This document shows positions 17,314-25,767 of a stretch of DNA of 64,000 nt, piece by piece. The notes under the pieces are model-generated. The model saw nothing but the letters and a program-made list of their open reading frames with translations. It had not been told where the DNA came from and searched no databases. The translations under genes were made by a program, and so were the position numbers. Positions within the stretch are counted from its first letter, which is position 1. Each line of letters opens with the position of its first letter. Source of the DNA: JAFGGG01 sp964634205 (lineage in GTDB: Bacteria > Spirochaetota > Spirochaetia > SZUA-6 > RPPD01); the NCBI GenBank assembly GCA_964634205.1, contig CAZWKE010000003.1, positions 1 to 64,000 of the forward strand, written 5' to 3'.

Positions 17314-17341
17314 AGAATAACGCGATTATACGAATTGTCAA
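17314..17341 (-). promoter_or_regulatory. promoter of the hybrid kinase gene
   Basis: TTGACA (17336-17341) and TATTCT (17314-17319) with a 16-base spacer on the minus strand. The 14 bases at 17305-17318 are identical to 14985-14998 in the lepA promoter. A 12-base palindrome (ATGATTAATCAT, 17293-17304) lies between promoter and gene. Confidence 0.5.
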
Positions 17342-17345
17342 TAAT

Positions 17346-17383
17346 GAAAAAAATAGCCTTCTTTTTGAACACAAAAAGAAGGC
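17346..17383 (-). terminator. terminator of tRNA-Val
   Basis: A strong hairpin (arms GCCTTCTTTTTG and CAAAAAGAAGGC, with a few loop bases) on the minus strand is followed by TATTTTTTT. It lies 11 bases beyond the tRNA-Val 3' end. Confidence 0.9.
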
Positions 17384-17394
17384 CCTCCTTTTTA

Positions 17395-17468
17395 TGGGCG
17401 ACACGGGACTCGAACCTGTGACCCCCAGCGTGTCGAGCTGGTGCTCTAACCAACTGAGCTAGCCGCCC
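17395..17468 (-). tRNA. tRNA-Val(GAC)
   Basis: The minus strand folds as acceptor GGGCGGC/GTCGCCC, D arm GCTC/GAGC, anticodon arm CCAGC-TCGACAC-GCTGG, variable loop and T arm ACAGG-TTCGAGT-CCCGT (one mismatch). The anticodon read from the loop is GAC. The base before it (position 33) is C rather than the near-universal T. CCA is not encoded; the discriminator is A. Confidence 0.9.
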
Positions 17469-17489
17469 TTTAAATAATCATCAGGTGGT

Positions 17490-17518
17490 AGTATTTTAGA
17501 AAATTAAAGATTTGTCAA
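17490..17518 (-). promoter_or_regulatory. tRNA-Val promoter
   Basis: TTGACA (17513-17518), 17-base spacer and AATACT (17490-17495) on the minus strand, directly after the cheY stop. The predicted start is about 15 bases upstream of the tRNA. Confidence 0.6.
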
Positions 17519-17535
17519 GTGAAAGGCCGCAAATT

Positions 17536-17970
17536 TTATTTCAGGGTCATCATTACCCGTTCCAGCACCTTCTTACGGTCAAGCGGTTTTACAATATAGT
17601 TCTTGGCACCCAACAGGAGTGACTTCTTGACCAGGTCCTGTTTCCCCAGCGCACTGATCATAATAATATTCGCGTTTTTATCGAACTCAATAATCTTTTC
17701 CAGCGCGGCCACACCGTCCATAATGGGCATGGTAATATCCATGGTTACCAGGTCAACCTTCGGATACAACTCCTTGTATTTTTCCAGGCCTTCTTCGCCG
17801 TTGGAGGCGGTCGCCGCGATCTCAAAACCTTCAGAAGTGAGGATCTGACCGATCTGTTTGGTCACAAACATAGAGTCGTCAACAATAAGCACGCGAAACG
17901 CTTTTCCGTCTTCTCTTAAGCCTTCCGGTTTGCGTTGATTTATATTCGGAAAATCCATCTTTGTTTTCAT
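17536..17970 (-). CDS. cheY: chemotaxis response regulator CheY
   Basis: The 144-residue single receiver domain has the acidic pair in VLIVDDSMF, the phospho-acceptor in VTMDITMPIMDG, the conserved threonine/serine (here serine in MISALG) and the switch lysine in IVKPLD. Phospho-CheY binds the flagellar motor switch and alters rotation. A 20-residue N-terminal extension precedes the domain. It is last in the cheA-cheWR-cheX-cheY order known from spirochaetes, 12 bases after cheX, which encodes its phosphatase. Confidence 0.95.
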   Translation of the reverse strand: MKTKMDFPNINQRKPEGLREDGKAFRVLIVDDSMFVTKQIGQILTSEGFEIAATASNGEEGLEKYKELYPKVDLVTMDITMPIMDGVAALEKIIEFDKNANIIMISALGKQDLVKKSLLLGAKNYIVKPLDRKKVLERVMMTLK

Positions 17971-17982
17971 GTTAGGTCCTCC

Positions 17983-18447
17983 TTATTTTTTTTCTCGTAT
18001 CGCGACATTTATTTCGATCTTACCAAATGTTGTTTGGATCGGAACAATCAATGCCTCAATTGCCACGTCCGTTACCTCCATGTTGCTTCCCGAAAAAATC
18101 GCGGGCGGGGTCAAATCAAATTGAAAGCCGATTTCATGCAACTTGGTTACGGCCTGGGCTGTAATCATATTAGCCAATTCGGTAATTGTTGCCTTGGCGA
18201 GTTCATCATTTTTATCAATTTTTTCACCGTTCATGGCGGAGGCCACCTCTAACGCGGTCTTTTCAGCCATATCGAACAAAACCCGTCCTTCCACATCACC
18301 GGCCAGGCCGACTATCGCGGTTATCCCGAGGACAGGCATGGAACTCGATTTAAGATACAACTCACCGCGTTTCACCTCCGTCTTCAGAACCTCGGTTAAG
18401 ATATTAAAGGCCGCTTCTACGAAAGGGTTTATATATTCAACTCTCAT
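17983..18447 (-). CDS. cheX: CheY-P phosphatase CheX
   Basis: CheX dephosphorylates CheY-P and replaces CheZ in spirochaetes and Thermotoga. The 154-residue protein has the family pattern with a catalytic glutamate and asparagine in ITELANMITAQA (around residue 90). It also has the beta segments MPVLGITAIVGLAGD and GRVLFDM. It lies between cheWR and cheY in the expected order. Confidence 0.93.
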   Translation of the reverse strand: MRVEYINPFVEAAFNILTEVLKTEVKRGELYLKSSSMPVLGITAIVGLAGDVEGRVLFDMAEKTALEVASAMNGEKIDKNDELAKATITELANMITAQAVTKLHEIGFQFDLTPPAIFSGSNMEVTDVAIEALIVPIQTTFGKIEINVAIREKK

Positions 18448-18501
18448 AGTTTTGATTCCTCTCTTTCATTATCACTACGGCTACGATTTTACTTTATTAA
18501 T

Positions 18502-19833
18502 CTAATCCTTTTCTTTCCTATATGCAATAATCTTTCCTGATTTCACCTCTGAAAATCCCGGGTTTTTAAGAACCTCATTATCGCCGACAATCAGCAGGCC
18601 CCCGCCGGTAAGTTTTTCCTGAAACTGGGTAACAAGTTTCTCCTGCACGGTTTGATTATAAAAAGAAAGCACATCACGCGCAAGAATAATATCCAACTCG
18701 GGCAGGGGGGTCCCATGCAAAATATCATGGTATTCAAATAAAATCAGGTCCTTAACCGCTTTTACAAACTGGTAGCCGTCGGTGGTGGCCTGCACATATT
18801 TTGCCTCTAAAAAATACTTCGGCACACCCTGGTTCGGGAGCACAAGATTTGGGGCCGCGGAAATATTCAGCAACTCATGATCGCTGGCCCATACCTTGAT
18901 CCTCCGGTCCGGATATTTCAACGTTAAAATGCAGGCAATGGAGTAGGGATCATGCCCTTTTCCACAGTTCGGGCACCATACATCTATGGATCCTTTGGTC
19001 GGTGCCGGCACCAATTCTTCCATTTGCTTTCTGTAATCTTCCCCCCACAGCATGTTCGTATATACTGAATAATACTCCTCCAGAAAGCCTTCCGCGTCTT
19101 CCACACTCTCCAGCTGAACCGGTTTTTTCTGTGTTTTGCGCAGTTTTTTCCAGCCGTCCAGACGGCGCAGGCACCAGTCTCTGTTGATATCGGTAACATA
19201 GAAACTCTTAAAGGTGGCAAGCGTTTCAGTGATAAAATCAAATTCCAGTTCATCGCCTGATATTCGCGCTTTATTTACGGGCCCCTTTTCGGCGGCAGGT
19301 GCTTCCTGTATGATGCGCATACGCTCCAGATCATCCTCATCTACGCCGAAAACCCGTTCCACATCAAGAATGACATAGAGTTTTTTCTTTACCTCCACGA
19401 CACCGCTGATATATTTCATATTGATATCCGCGAAAAGCGGATGCCGGGGTTGAATGGTAGACGAATCTATGCCCACGACGTTATCCACGCTGTCTACGAT
19501 CATACCGATTACGGTTTCATCCAGACGCAGAATAAGGATATCCACCGCATCCTTTTTCCGCTCTTCCGAATATTCCAGATGAAACATCTTGCGTAAATTG
19601 ATTATGCTGATGATCTCTCCCCGCAGATTATATACCCCTTCCACATAAGGAGAAGTATTGGGTACAATGGTAAAATTCTTTGCCTTGGAGATCTCTTTTA
19701 CCTTCATGATATCAATGCCGTAATCCCTGCCCGCAAGAGAGAAGGTCACCATTTTAAAGTCGATGTGAGCCTTTTTTTCCTGTTGTTCCTGCACATCTAC
19801 CGCAGGTTGTGTCTGGTTTTCAACCGAACTCAT
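18502..19833 (-). CDS. CheW-CheR fusion protein with a probably inactive methyltransferase domain
   Basis: The 443-residue protein has a CheW coupling domain (about residues 25-165: VTFSLAGRDYGIDIMKVKEI, YNLRGEIISIINLRK), a linker, then a CheR-like region (about 200-443). CheW links receptors to CheA. In the CheR part the SAM-binding loop reads NCGKGHDPYSIA (290-301) instead of the usual ACSTGEEPYS. The RNV motif is replaced by RDV (R386-D387). Methyltransferase activity is therefore doubtful, and a structural role in the receptor array is plausible. CheW-CheR-like proteins have been reported in treponeme chemotaxis arrays. It follows cheA by 13 bases. No separate cheW or cheR is in the window. 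Confidence 0.9.
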   Translation of the reverse strand: MSSVENQTQPAVDVQEQQEKKAHIDFKMVTFSLAGRDYGIDIMKVKEISKAKNFTIVPNTSPYVEGVYNLRGEIISIINLRKMFHLEYSEERKKDAVDILILRLDETVIGMIVDSVDNVVGIDSSTIQPRHPLFADINMKYISGVVEVKKKLYVILDVERVFGVDEDDLERMRIIQEAPAAEKGPVNKARISGDELEFDFITETLATFKSFYVTDINRDWCLRRLDGWKKLRKTQKKPVQLESVEDAEGFLEEYYSVYTNMLWGEDYRKQMEELVPAPTKGSIDVWCPNCGKGHDPYSIACILTLKYPDRRIKVWASDHELLNISAAPNLVLPNQGVPKYFLEAKYVQATTDGYQFVKAVKDLILFEYHDILHGTPLPELDIILARDVLSFYNQTVQEKLVTQFQEKLTGGGLLIVGDNEVLKNPGFSEVKSGKIIAYRKEKD

Positions 19834-19846
19834 ACCTTTATTGTCC

Positions 19847-22120
19847 TTATGATCTTATTGTTTCACGTTTTTTTCTTTCCGCGATTTCCATCTTCAATCC
19901 CAGGTTCAACAGTTCATTCACATCCAGAATCAGGGAAACGGTGCCGTCCCCCAAAATAGTGGCCCCGGCGATTCCCGGGGATTTGGTAAAACGGTCTTTC
20001 AGGGGCTTAATCACCACGTCCTCCTCACCGATGAGAACATCCACAAACAGCCCGACTTTTTTCTCTCCGCTGCCCACCACTACGACATAATTATATTCCC
20101 TCTGCTCATCCGCACCGATATTAAATATTTTGTTCAGACGGATAAGAGAGATGACATCATCCCGCAGGTTGAACACCTCATAATTGTCTATCCGTTTAAT
20201 GTCGACTTCCGCTATCCGCAGCGTCTCAAACACCGAGGTAATGGGGATTGCGTATATTTCCTTACCGACGCGGACCAAAAGCCCCTGGACGATCGCCAGG
20301 GTCAGGGGTATCCTTATGGTGAACTTTGTCCCCTGGTTATAGTTCGACCAGATGGACACATCACCGTTCATCTTTTCGATCTGTTTCTTAACCACATCCA
20401 GTCCTACCCCCCTGCCGGACACATTGGTCACTTTTTTAGCGGTGGAAAACCCGGCTTTGAAAATGAGATTGAAGGCCTCAATTTCCGAAAGGCTTTTATC
20501 CGGATGAATAGTCCCATTATCGATCGCTTTTTTGCGGATGGCGCCGATGTCAATGCCCATGCCGTCATCCTCAATCTCGATAATGACCATATTACCCTCG
20601 TTCCTTGCGCGCAGAACAATCGTCCCTTCTTTTTCCTTGCCTTTCTTTTCTCTTCGGGCGGGGTCTTCTATCCCGTGGTCAATAGAGTTCCTGACACAAT
20701 GGATGAGCGGATCCAGCAGGTCTTCGATAATCGATTTATCCAGTTCGGTGGACTCTCCTTCGATAATAAGGTTCACACTTTTATGCAGGGATTTGGAAAG
20801 GTCTCGTACCAACCGCGGAAAACGTGAGAAAATATGGGAGATGGGGACCATGCGTATCTGCATAACCCCTTCCTGAAGTGCGGAGGTTATCCGGCTGAGA
20901 CTCTGGGAATTCCCACGGAACTTATTCAATGATTCCTTGTACTGTGAGTCAAACTTCGAGAAAACCGATAACAGGTCACCGAACCGGCCTAAAATATTCT
21001 TTTTTACCGCTTTAAATGATGTGCCATTTTGAATATCTTCCATAAATCCCGGCAGCGCATCAAACAATTCCCGAATCCGATCCTGGAACTGTCCCATAGT
21101 ATTCTGGAACTCCAGATAATGCGCGCCGAACTGGCTGTTTACCTGGTTGATAGCCGATTTCATAATTACGATTTCACTGACAAGGTTTAACAGCGTATCA
21201 ATACGCTTACTGTCGACACGCAATACCGAGGAACTGATGAACTTATGCTGTGCCTTTTTTATATCCTTTTCTTCCTCCGCATCACGTTTTTCAATCTCCT
21301 GTTTGACGTCGGCAGTTACGGTACTCTTTTTTTCGGACGAAGCACCGGCGCCTCCCTTTAATGTCTCCACCGAAACCGCTGTGGTAACGTCATTGATGGT
21401 ACAGAGATTTTTAATTTTAGCCGCGGTTTCCTTTGTTGAGACATAATAGGTTATTTCCGGGAAAAAGGTATCACTGTAGATTTCTTCAAAACCCGGGAGG
21501 GTTTTTAAGACTTTTCCGGCATTCTTCAGGATGGCAAAGACCTGAATACCGCCGACCGTATTCATTGTATTCAGTTCGTTAAACTCCACGTCTACTTTGT
21601 AAATAAACTCCCCCGTACCTGAGTTTTGGCCCAACTCCAGCAGCTCATATTCGGTCAACCCCTGCGTATCCTGCTTTTTCTCGGCAGTAGGCGCGGATTT
21701 TTCTTCACGGGGCGCTTTTGCCGGTTCATTCACCGATGCCTTTAAGATGGAAATCAGGGGAGCGATATCATCATCAAAAACCTGCCCGCTCATTCTTTTT
21801 TCCAACATTTCTTTCAACGTATCCACCGACGCCAGCAGGCTGTCTATCACCTTTCCCGTTATTTTTTTCTTGGCACTGCGCAGACTGTCCAGGACATCTT
21901 CGATACTATGGGTAAACTCCGATATCTCACTCATCTGGACCGTGCCGGAACCGCCTTTGAGCGTATGAGCGGCCCGGAAAAGTTCATCGATGGCGTCTTT
22001 ATTGCCGGGATCATTTTCCAGTACCAAAAGGTTCTGTTCAAGGATCTCTATCTGGCCCTGGGCCTCCGCAAAGAAGTCCTTCAGCAACTCTTCGTTCTTT
22101 GGATCAAAATAATCACTCAT
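19847..22120 (-). CDS. cheA: chemotaxis histidine kinase CheA
   Basis: CheA autophosphorylates on a P1-domain histidine and passes phosphate to CheY. The 757-residue protein shows P1 with AAHTLKGGSGTVQ (around residue 50), a P2-like domain (~150-260), a P3 dimerisation helix pair and a P4 kinase domain with HCVRNSIDHGIEDP (N box), DDGMGID (G1) and GRGVGLDVVKKQIE. A C-terminal P5 CheW-like domain follows. It begins the operon and is read from the promoter at 22131-22158. The ATG has only an adjacent AGG, so its ribosome site is weak. Confidence 0.97.
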   Translation of the reverse strand: MSDYFDPKNEELLKDFFAEAQGQIEILEQNLLVLENDPGNKDAIDELFRAAHTLKGGSGTVQMSEISEFTHSIEDVLDSLRSAKKKITGKVIDSLLASVDTLKEMLEKRMSGQVFDDDIAPLISILKASVNEPAKAPREEKSAPTAEKKQDTQGLTEYELLELGQNSGTGEFIYKVDVEFNELNTMNTVGGIQVFAILKNAGKVLKTLPGFEEIYSDTFFPEITYYVSTKETAAKIKNLCTINDVTTAVSVETLKGGAGASSEKKSTVTADVKQEIEKRDAEEEKDIKKAQHKFISSSVLRVDSKRIDTLLNLVSEIVIMKSAINQVNSQFGAHYLEFQNTMGQFQDRIRELFDALPGFMEDIQNGTSFKAVKKNILGRFGDLLSVFSKFDSQYKESLNKFRGNSQSLSRITSALQEGVMQIRMVPISHIFSRFPRLVRDLSKSLHKSVNLIIEGESTELDKSIIEDLLDPLIHCVRNSIDHGIEDPARREKKGKEKEGTIVLRARNEGNMVIIEIEDDGMGIDIGAIRKKAIDNGTIHPDKSLSEIEAFNLIFKAGFSTAKKVTNVSGRGVGLDVVKKQIEKMNGDVSIWSNYNQGTKFTIRIPLTLAIVQGLLVRVGKEIYAIPITSVFETLRIAEVDIKRIDNYEVFNLRDDVISLIRLNKIFNIGADEQREYNYVVVVGSGEKKVGLFVDVLIGEEDVVIKPLKDRFTKSPGIAGATILGDGTVSLILDVNELLNLGLKMEIAERKKRETIRS

Positions 22121-22130
22121 CCTATTTTTA

Positions 22131-22158
22131 TTTTTATATACAAATGTTAATAAGTCAA
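22131..22158 (-). promoter_or_regulatory. candidate cheA promoter
   Basis: TTGACT (22153-22158) and TAAAAA (22131-22136), 16-base spacer, on the minus strand. It overlaps an AT-rich stretch, so the -10 assignment is uncertain. Confidence 0.4.
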
Positions 22159-22193
22159 GTTAAAAACATTTTTATTGAAGCTGTTTTAAATTC

Positions 22194-22223
22194 TTGACAC
22201 ATTCACCGATACCGGTGCATTAT
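22194..22223 (+). promoter_or_regulatory. candidate promoter of the REC-PilZ gene
   Basis: TTGACA (22194-22199) and CATTAT (22218-22223), 18-base spacer, plus strand. The start site would be about six bases before the ATG at 22236. Confidence 0.4.
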
Positions 22224-22235
22224 GTAATTATCCAT

Positions 22236-22949
22236 ATGGTATCTATTGTCGTAGATAACTCTCCCGAAATCAGGAACTCCTTGTGCTATATTCTCCTCTC
22301 GTTCGGTATAAAGGGAATTCCGTGCGCCGACCGGGCGGAGGCCTTAACTATCATCCGTAAGGCTCCCGAAGAGATCTCATGCGCTGTCGTTGATATAGAC
22401 CAAAAAGGAACCGGCGGGCTTGAACTGATAGAGGAATTAAAGCGTGAGGTAAAAACAAAAAAAATCAACATTATCGTACATACAATACAGTCCGACAGGG
22501 AGGCGGTTGTCAAAATGCTGGAGTTGGGAGTAATAGGCTATCTGTTGAAACCGTATAAAGAGAGTGAAACTCCCGTCAAATTACATAAAATTTTACAACG
22601 GGTTGAAGGACAGGAGAAACGCCAACATATCCGCATAACCCCCGATCCGCAGGATTTACTGCGTGCTCACTTCCATATTCCGGGTTATCCGCACCTTGTT
22701 TCCGGCCTGATTGTTAACCTGAGCATGGGGGGCCTTGCCCTGGAACTGTATTCACCGGTTCCCGAATCGGTGCTTGCTGAAAACACCCATATTGCTTCCT
22801 TACGATTTATCCTTTCCGCAAAAGAGTTGGCTCCCTCCGGTATCATAGTTGTCCGGAACAACAAATATCTGGCAGTCAATTTCAGTGCCATAAACCAGGA
22901 GGATAGTCTTGTACTGGCCAGGTATATATTTAAAAGAATAGAGGTCTAA
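22236..22949 (+). CDS. response regulator with receiver and PilZ domains
   Basis: The 237-residue protein has an N-terminal receiver domain (about 1-118; VSIVVDNSPEI, candidate phospho-acceptor in CAVVDID, lysine in LLKPYKE). A PilZ domain follows from about 125, with RxxxR (RQHIR) and NxSxGG (NLSMGG). It could join phosphorelay and c-di-GMP signals. The acidic pair is weakened to a single aspartate followed by asparagine (VVDNS), so phosphorylation may be altered. ATG 22236 is preferred over an upstream TTG at 22194, which coincides with a -35 box. No ribosome site is visible. It is divergent from cheA. Confidence 0.8.
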   Translation: MVSIVVDNSPEIRNSLCYILLSFGIKGIPCADRAEALTIIRKAPEEISCAVVDIDQKGTGGLELIEELKREVKTKKINIIVHTIQSDREAVVKMLELGVIGYLLKPYKESETPVKLHKILQRVEGQEKRQHIRITPDPQDLLRAHFHIPGYPHLVSGLIVNLSMGGLALELYSPVPESVLAENTHIASLRFILSAKELAPSGIIVVRNNKYLAVNFSAINQEDSLVLARYIFKRIEV

Positions 22950-22978
22950 CAACCATTTCAGCATACGGTTGTTTTTTT
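22948..22978 (+). terminator. terminator of the REC-PilZ gene
   Basis: AACAACC and GGTTGTT arms with a 12-base loop, followed by a T-run, beginning at the stop codon itself. Confidence 0.8.
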
Positions 22979-23020
22979 ATTTTTTTGTGGATAGAATAGT
23001 ATAAAAGGAGCATACCTTCC

Positions 23021-23932
23021 ATGAGATTTAAAACCGCGTTAGCAATAAGTTTTCTTTTGCTGTTCCTCATAGTATGCCAATCCGGGCTTTATGCCCTTGA
23101 TGTGGGAATACTTTTCAGATTTGAAAATATGGACTTTGCCCCTGATCGAGAAGAATCCGACCATACCTTCGACGGACTGACCTTTCCCTGGGGAATTTCA
23201 ATCTTTGCCAGCCACGAAATCGGTGATAACTTTTCCATTACCACCGGCTTTACACAAGATCCTATTCTCAGGAATATTTCAGCCACTATGGTGAGTTACC
23301 GGTACAGCTTTATCAGCATCGGATTGGGTCCGTACTTTGGATTTTTTAACTCCTGGGACCCGCTGATCCGCTCGGGGATTAACGCGTCATTACGTATTGA
23401 TTTTCCCGGAATAATCTTCGCGGAAATAAGGACGGGCAATACCATCGGGAGTCTGTCGAAAGAGGGAGACTATTCACAGGAAGAAACCTCTCTTCTTGCC
23501 GGTTTTCATGTAATGAATGCGATTTGTACCTTTGGGCTTTTGTCCAAAACCTTTACCCTGGTCAAAGATTCGTCACAGGTCATAGACAGTCTGGACAAGT
23601 ATTATTTCAGCACCGACCTCTTTCAAAAAAATGTTCCGTTCAGGGTCCTTCTCACCTTTGCCTACCAGACCATTTCCAAGACTTTTATTACACCCACAAC
23701 CACCAGTTCACACACCCTAAGCTCACTTATTATCGGCACAGAGGTGGAAGTGGAACTGGTACGGTTTTTAAACCTCCTTGTTATAATCGACAGCAGTATT
23801 TATACCTTCGGCCAGGACGATCTACTGGGAGTAGAACCGGGAAAAGGTCTGGGGGGATTTCTCTTCAGCGCTCAAATCGGATTAAAATTAAAAATAGACC
23901 AGTTGGTGCAAAAACCTGAAATAGCCGAATAA
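23021..23932 (+). CDS. putative outer-membrane beta-barrel protein
   Basis: The 303-residue protein has a cleavable signal peptide (about 1-26, ending GLYALDVG). A series of alternating hydrophobic and polar strands follows, rich in glycine and aromatic residues (SYRYSFISIGLGPYFGFF, GFLFSAQIGLKLKID), as in an eight- to twelve-stranded outer-membrane barrel. The sequence matches no family I can name. An AAAGGAG site precedes the ATG. It is monocistronic between terminators on both sides and converges on flaA. A porin-like or structural envelope role is a guess. Confidence 0.65.
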   Translation: MRFKTALAISFLLLFLIVCQSGLYALDVGILFRFENMDFAPDREESDHTFDGLTFPWGISIFASHEIGDNFSITTGFTQDPILRNISATMVSYRYSFISIGLGPYFGFFNSWDPLIRSGINASLRIDFPGIIFAEIRTGNTIGSLSKEGDYSQEETSLLAGFHVMNAICTFGLLSKTFTLVKDSSQVIDSLDKYYFSTDLFQKNVPFRVLLTFAYQTISKTFITPTTTSSHTLSSLIIGTEVEVELVRFLNLLVIIDSSIYTFGQDDLLGVEPGKGLGGFLFSAQIGLKLKIDQLVQKPEIAE

Positions 23933-23969
23933 AAAAAGAGCTGTCCAAGATCTTTGGACAGCTCTTTTT
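23931..23969. terminator. bidirectional terminator between the barrel gene and flaA
   Basis: A perfect-arm hairpin (GAGCTGTCCAA / TTGGACAGCTC at 23938-23964) is flanked by seven As and five Ts. It serves both converging genes. Confidence 0.93.
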
Positions 23970-23992
23970 GTTATATTAATCTGTTTTGTTTC

Positions 23993-25018
23993 TTATTGGT
24001 TTCCCTGAGTATCAGTATTATTACTCTGTTCTTTATACATTTTCTGTTTTTCCAGAAAACGCAGGATGTGCAGATTGCCAAGCCGCCTGATCTCAGCCTT
24101 CCTTCTGGCCTCTTCACGCTGCTGCATAATCCCCCATACCTGCTCATCATTTATATCAAGATTGAAATCCTGCCAGGCCAGGTCGTACTTGACCTTTACA
24201 TCTTTTACATAGGTTACAAAATCACCGCCGGTCTGTTGCGCGTCACGATAGATAATAATCCCTATGAATTTGATAAACGGCTCGCTCTGGGGATAAAGCG
24301 GGAATACTCTCAGATCCCTGTCCCGTACATCGCTGATATAATTGGGATTTTCCCATTTCAGCCGTTTCCATCCGGCATAATTCAAATATCCAAAAAATAT
24401 GGTCCGTTCCTCACCGTTCTGGTCTTTATAAATCAACCCGATACCGTGTGGAAAGTTCCTGCCGCTGACAACCATCTGCATCTCTTTGATGGTGCCGACG
24501 TTTTTTATAATACCTTTATTGTCGAATTTATCACCCTTGCCCTTATTCTCATCACCTGCCTTATCCATATATGCCGGAATCTCAAAAGGCGGCTTTATGA
24601 TTGCATATGAATTGAATGCCGGTTCCGGGAAATGAATTCGCACGGCCAGAACCGCTTTACTTTTCATGTCCTCGCCCTCAAAATCAGCTGCATTGGCAGT
24701 GGTCTGCGCTTCTTTGGCATAGGAATAGATAATATTTTCACGATACTGTGAGGATGAAGCCAGGTCAACCTCCCAGTTACCAAGCGCCAGAGAAGTTTTT
24801 AACTTGTCCAACTCATCCGCGGGTACTTCAGCCCCGGCCTGGCTGCGGTAATCAACCATGGTGGCCTGGTTTTCGGTTGGTGTGGTTTCACCTTGTTTGG
24901 TTACATCCGCTTTTAAATCATTGAAATCAATGAGTACCTGTGGTTCGGTTACCTGGGCCACAGCCTGTACACAAATCAACACAAAGAGAACACCGAGCAC
25001 AAAACATATCTTTTTCAT
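23993..25018 (-). CDS. flaA: flagellar filament outer layer (sheath) protein FlaA
   Basis: FlaA coats the periplasmic flagellar filament of spirochaetes. The 341-residue protein has a signal peptide (1-21, ending AVAQ) for Sec export, unlike flagellins. The body follows the FlaA pattern (LALGNWEVDLASSSQYREN, LAVRIHFPEPAFNSYAIIKPPF, FPHGIGLIYKDQNGEERTI). The C-terminal arginine-rich helix (QREEARRKAEIRRLGNL) is also seen in the family. It has its own consensus promoter and an AAGGAG site and lies directly downstream of the glycan/amidase operon. Confidence 0.93.
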   Translation of the reverse strand: MKKICFVLGVLFVLICVQAVAQVTEPQVLIDFNDLKADVTKQGETTPTENQATMVDYRSQAGAEVPADELDKLKTSLALGNWEVDLASSSQYRENIIYSYAKEAQTTANAADFEGEDMKSKAVLAVRIHFPEPAFNSYAIIKPPFEIPAYMDKAGDENKGKGDKFDNKGIIKNVGTIKEMQMVVSGRNFPHGIGLIYKDQNGEERTIFFGYLNYAGWKRLKWENPNYISDVRDRDLRVFPLYPQSEPFIKFIGIIIYRDAQQTGGDFVTYVKDVKVKYDLAWQDFNLDINDEQVWGIMQQREEARRKAEIRRLGNLHILRFLEKQKMYKEQSNNTDTQGNQ

Positions 25019-25055
25019 TTTTTGCTCCTTTTATTAAAGTCTTTCTAGGTCTAAA

Positions 25056-25083
25056 ATTATAATCACCCTAAATATTTTGTCAA
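25056..25083 (-). promoter_or_regulatory. consensus sigma-70 promoter of flaA
   Basis: Perfect TTGACA (25078-25083) and perfect TATAAT (25056-25061) separated by 16 bases on the minus strand. The leader is about 30 bases. This agrees with flaA being read by the housekeeping sigma factor rather than FliA in other spirochaetes. Confidence 0.9.
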
Positions 25084-25122
25084 CGAATTTATTTTTTTTT
25101 TAAAATCCTGTAAAATTCTGAT

Positions 25123-25764
25123 TTACTCTATAATATCCGCTGAAAAAACAATACCGTTCTCGAAATCCGCGCTCGATTTCAGACCGGCGCAGTATTCCAG
25201 CAACGGATTGTTTTTCAGTGCGGCCACGTATCTTCCCAAATCAGTAATATCGGTGATGATAAAATCCTTCAAGTATTTATAAAAATGCAGTCTGTTCGCT
25301 TCCGAGTAATTGGATACCTGGTGTCCCTCTATAAAAACAACCACCTTTTTTACATCAGGAAAATTATAGAGTACACTGTCCGCAAATGCCTGAAGAATCT
25401 GTCGCGGCGAAATAAGTACCAGTTTGTTTATTTTAAAAATTCCGTTGGAAAAATTTACATAGAGAATATGATCATGAAGAATAGCGGATTTTATTTTTGT
25501 ATCCACGGGTATTACCGGCAGGTTCTCGTACTTATAGGGGCCGGATACAATCTCATTCACCAACATCATGACATTTGCCTCTTCACTTCCCAAATCAGGG
25601 AGAAAGCGCTCCTCCCCCACTACCTTGGTTTTTCCCACATGCGGGAAAAAGAGTACGCGACGCACCCAATTTTCCGAAAATACGAAAAAAAAGAGCGAAA
25701 CCAGAAATACCACACCCAATAATCCCATAAATATAATAGGAACAAATTTAGAATATATTTTCAC
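25123..25764 (-). CDS. GerMN domain membrane-anchored protein
   Basis: The 213-residue protein has one N-terminal transmembrane helix (about 7-29) and an extracytoplasmic GerMN-type domain (VMMLVNEIVSGP, ILYVNFSNGIFKINKLVLISPRQILQAFADSVLYNFPDVKKVVVFIEG). GerMN domains occur in spore germination and cell-wall proteins. In Gram-negative lineages they often lie beside N-acetylmuramoyl-L-alanine amidases, as here (3-base gap). It probably assists or localises that amidase. It is the last gene of the seven-gene operon. Confidence 0.82.
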   Translation of the reverse strand: MKIYSKFVPIIFMGLLGVVFLVSLFFFVFSENWVRRVLFFPHVGKTKVVGEERFLPDLGSEEANVMMLVNEIVSGPYKYENLPVIPVDTKIKSAILHDHILYVNFSNGIFKINKLVLISPRQILQAFADSVLYNFPDVKKVVVFIEGHQVSNYSEANRLHFYKYLKDFIITDITDLGRYVAALKNNPLLEYCAGLKSSADFENGIVFSADIIE

Positions 25765-25767
25765 GTT

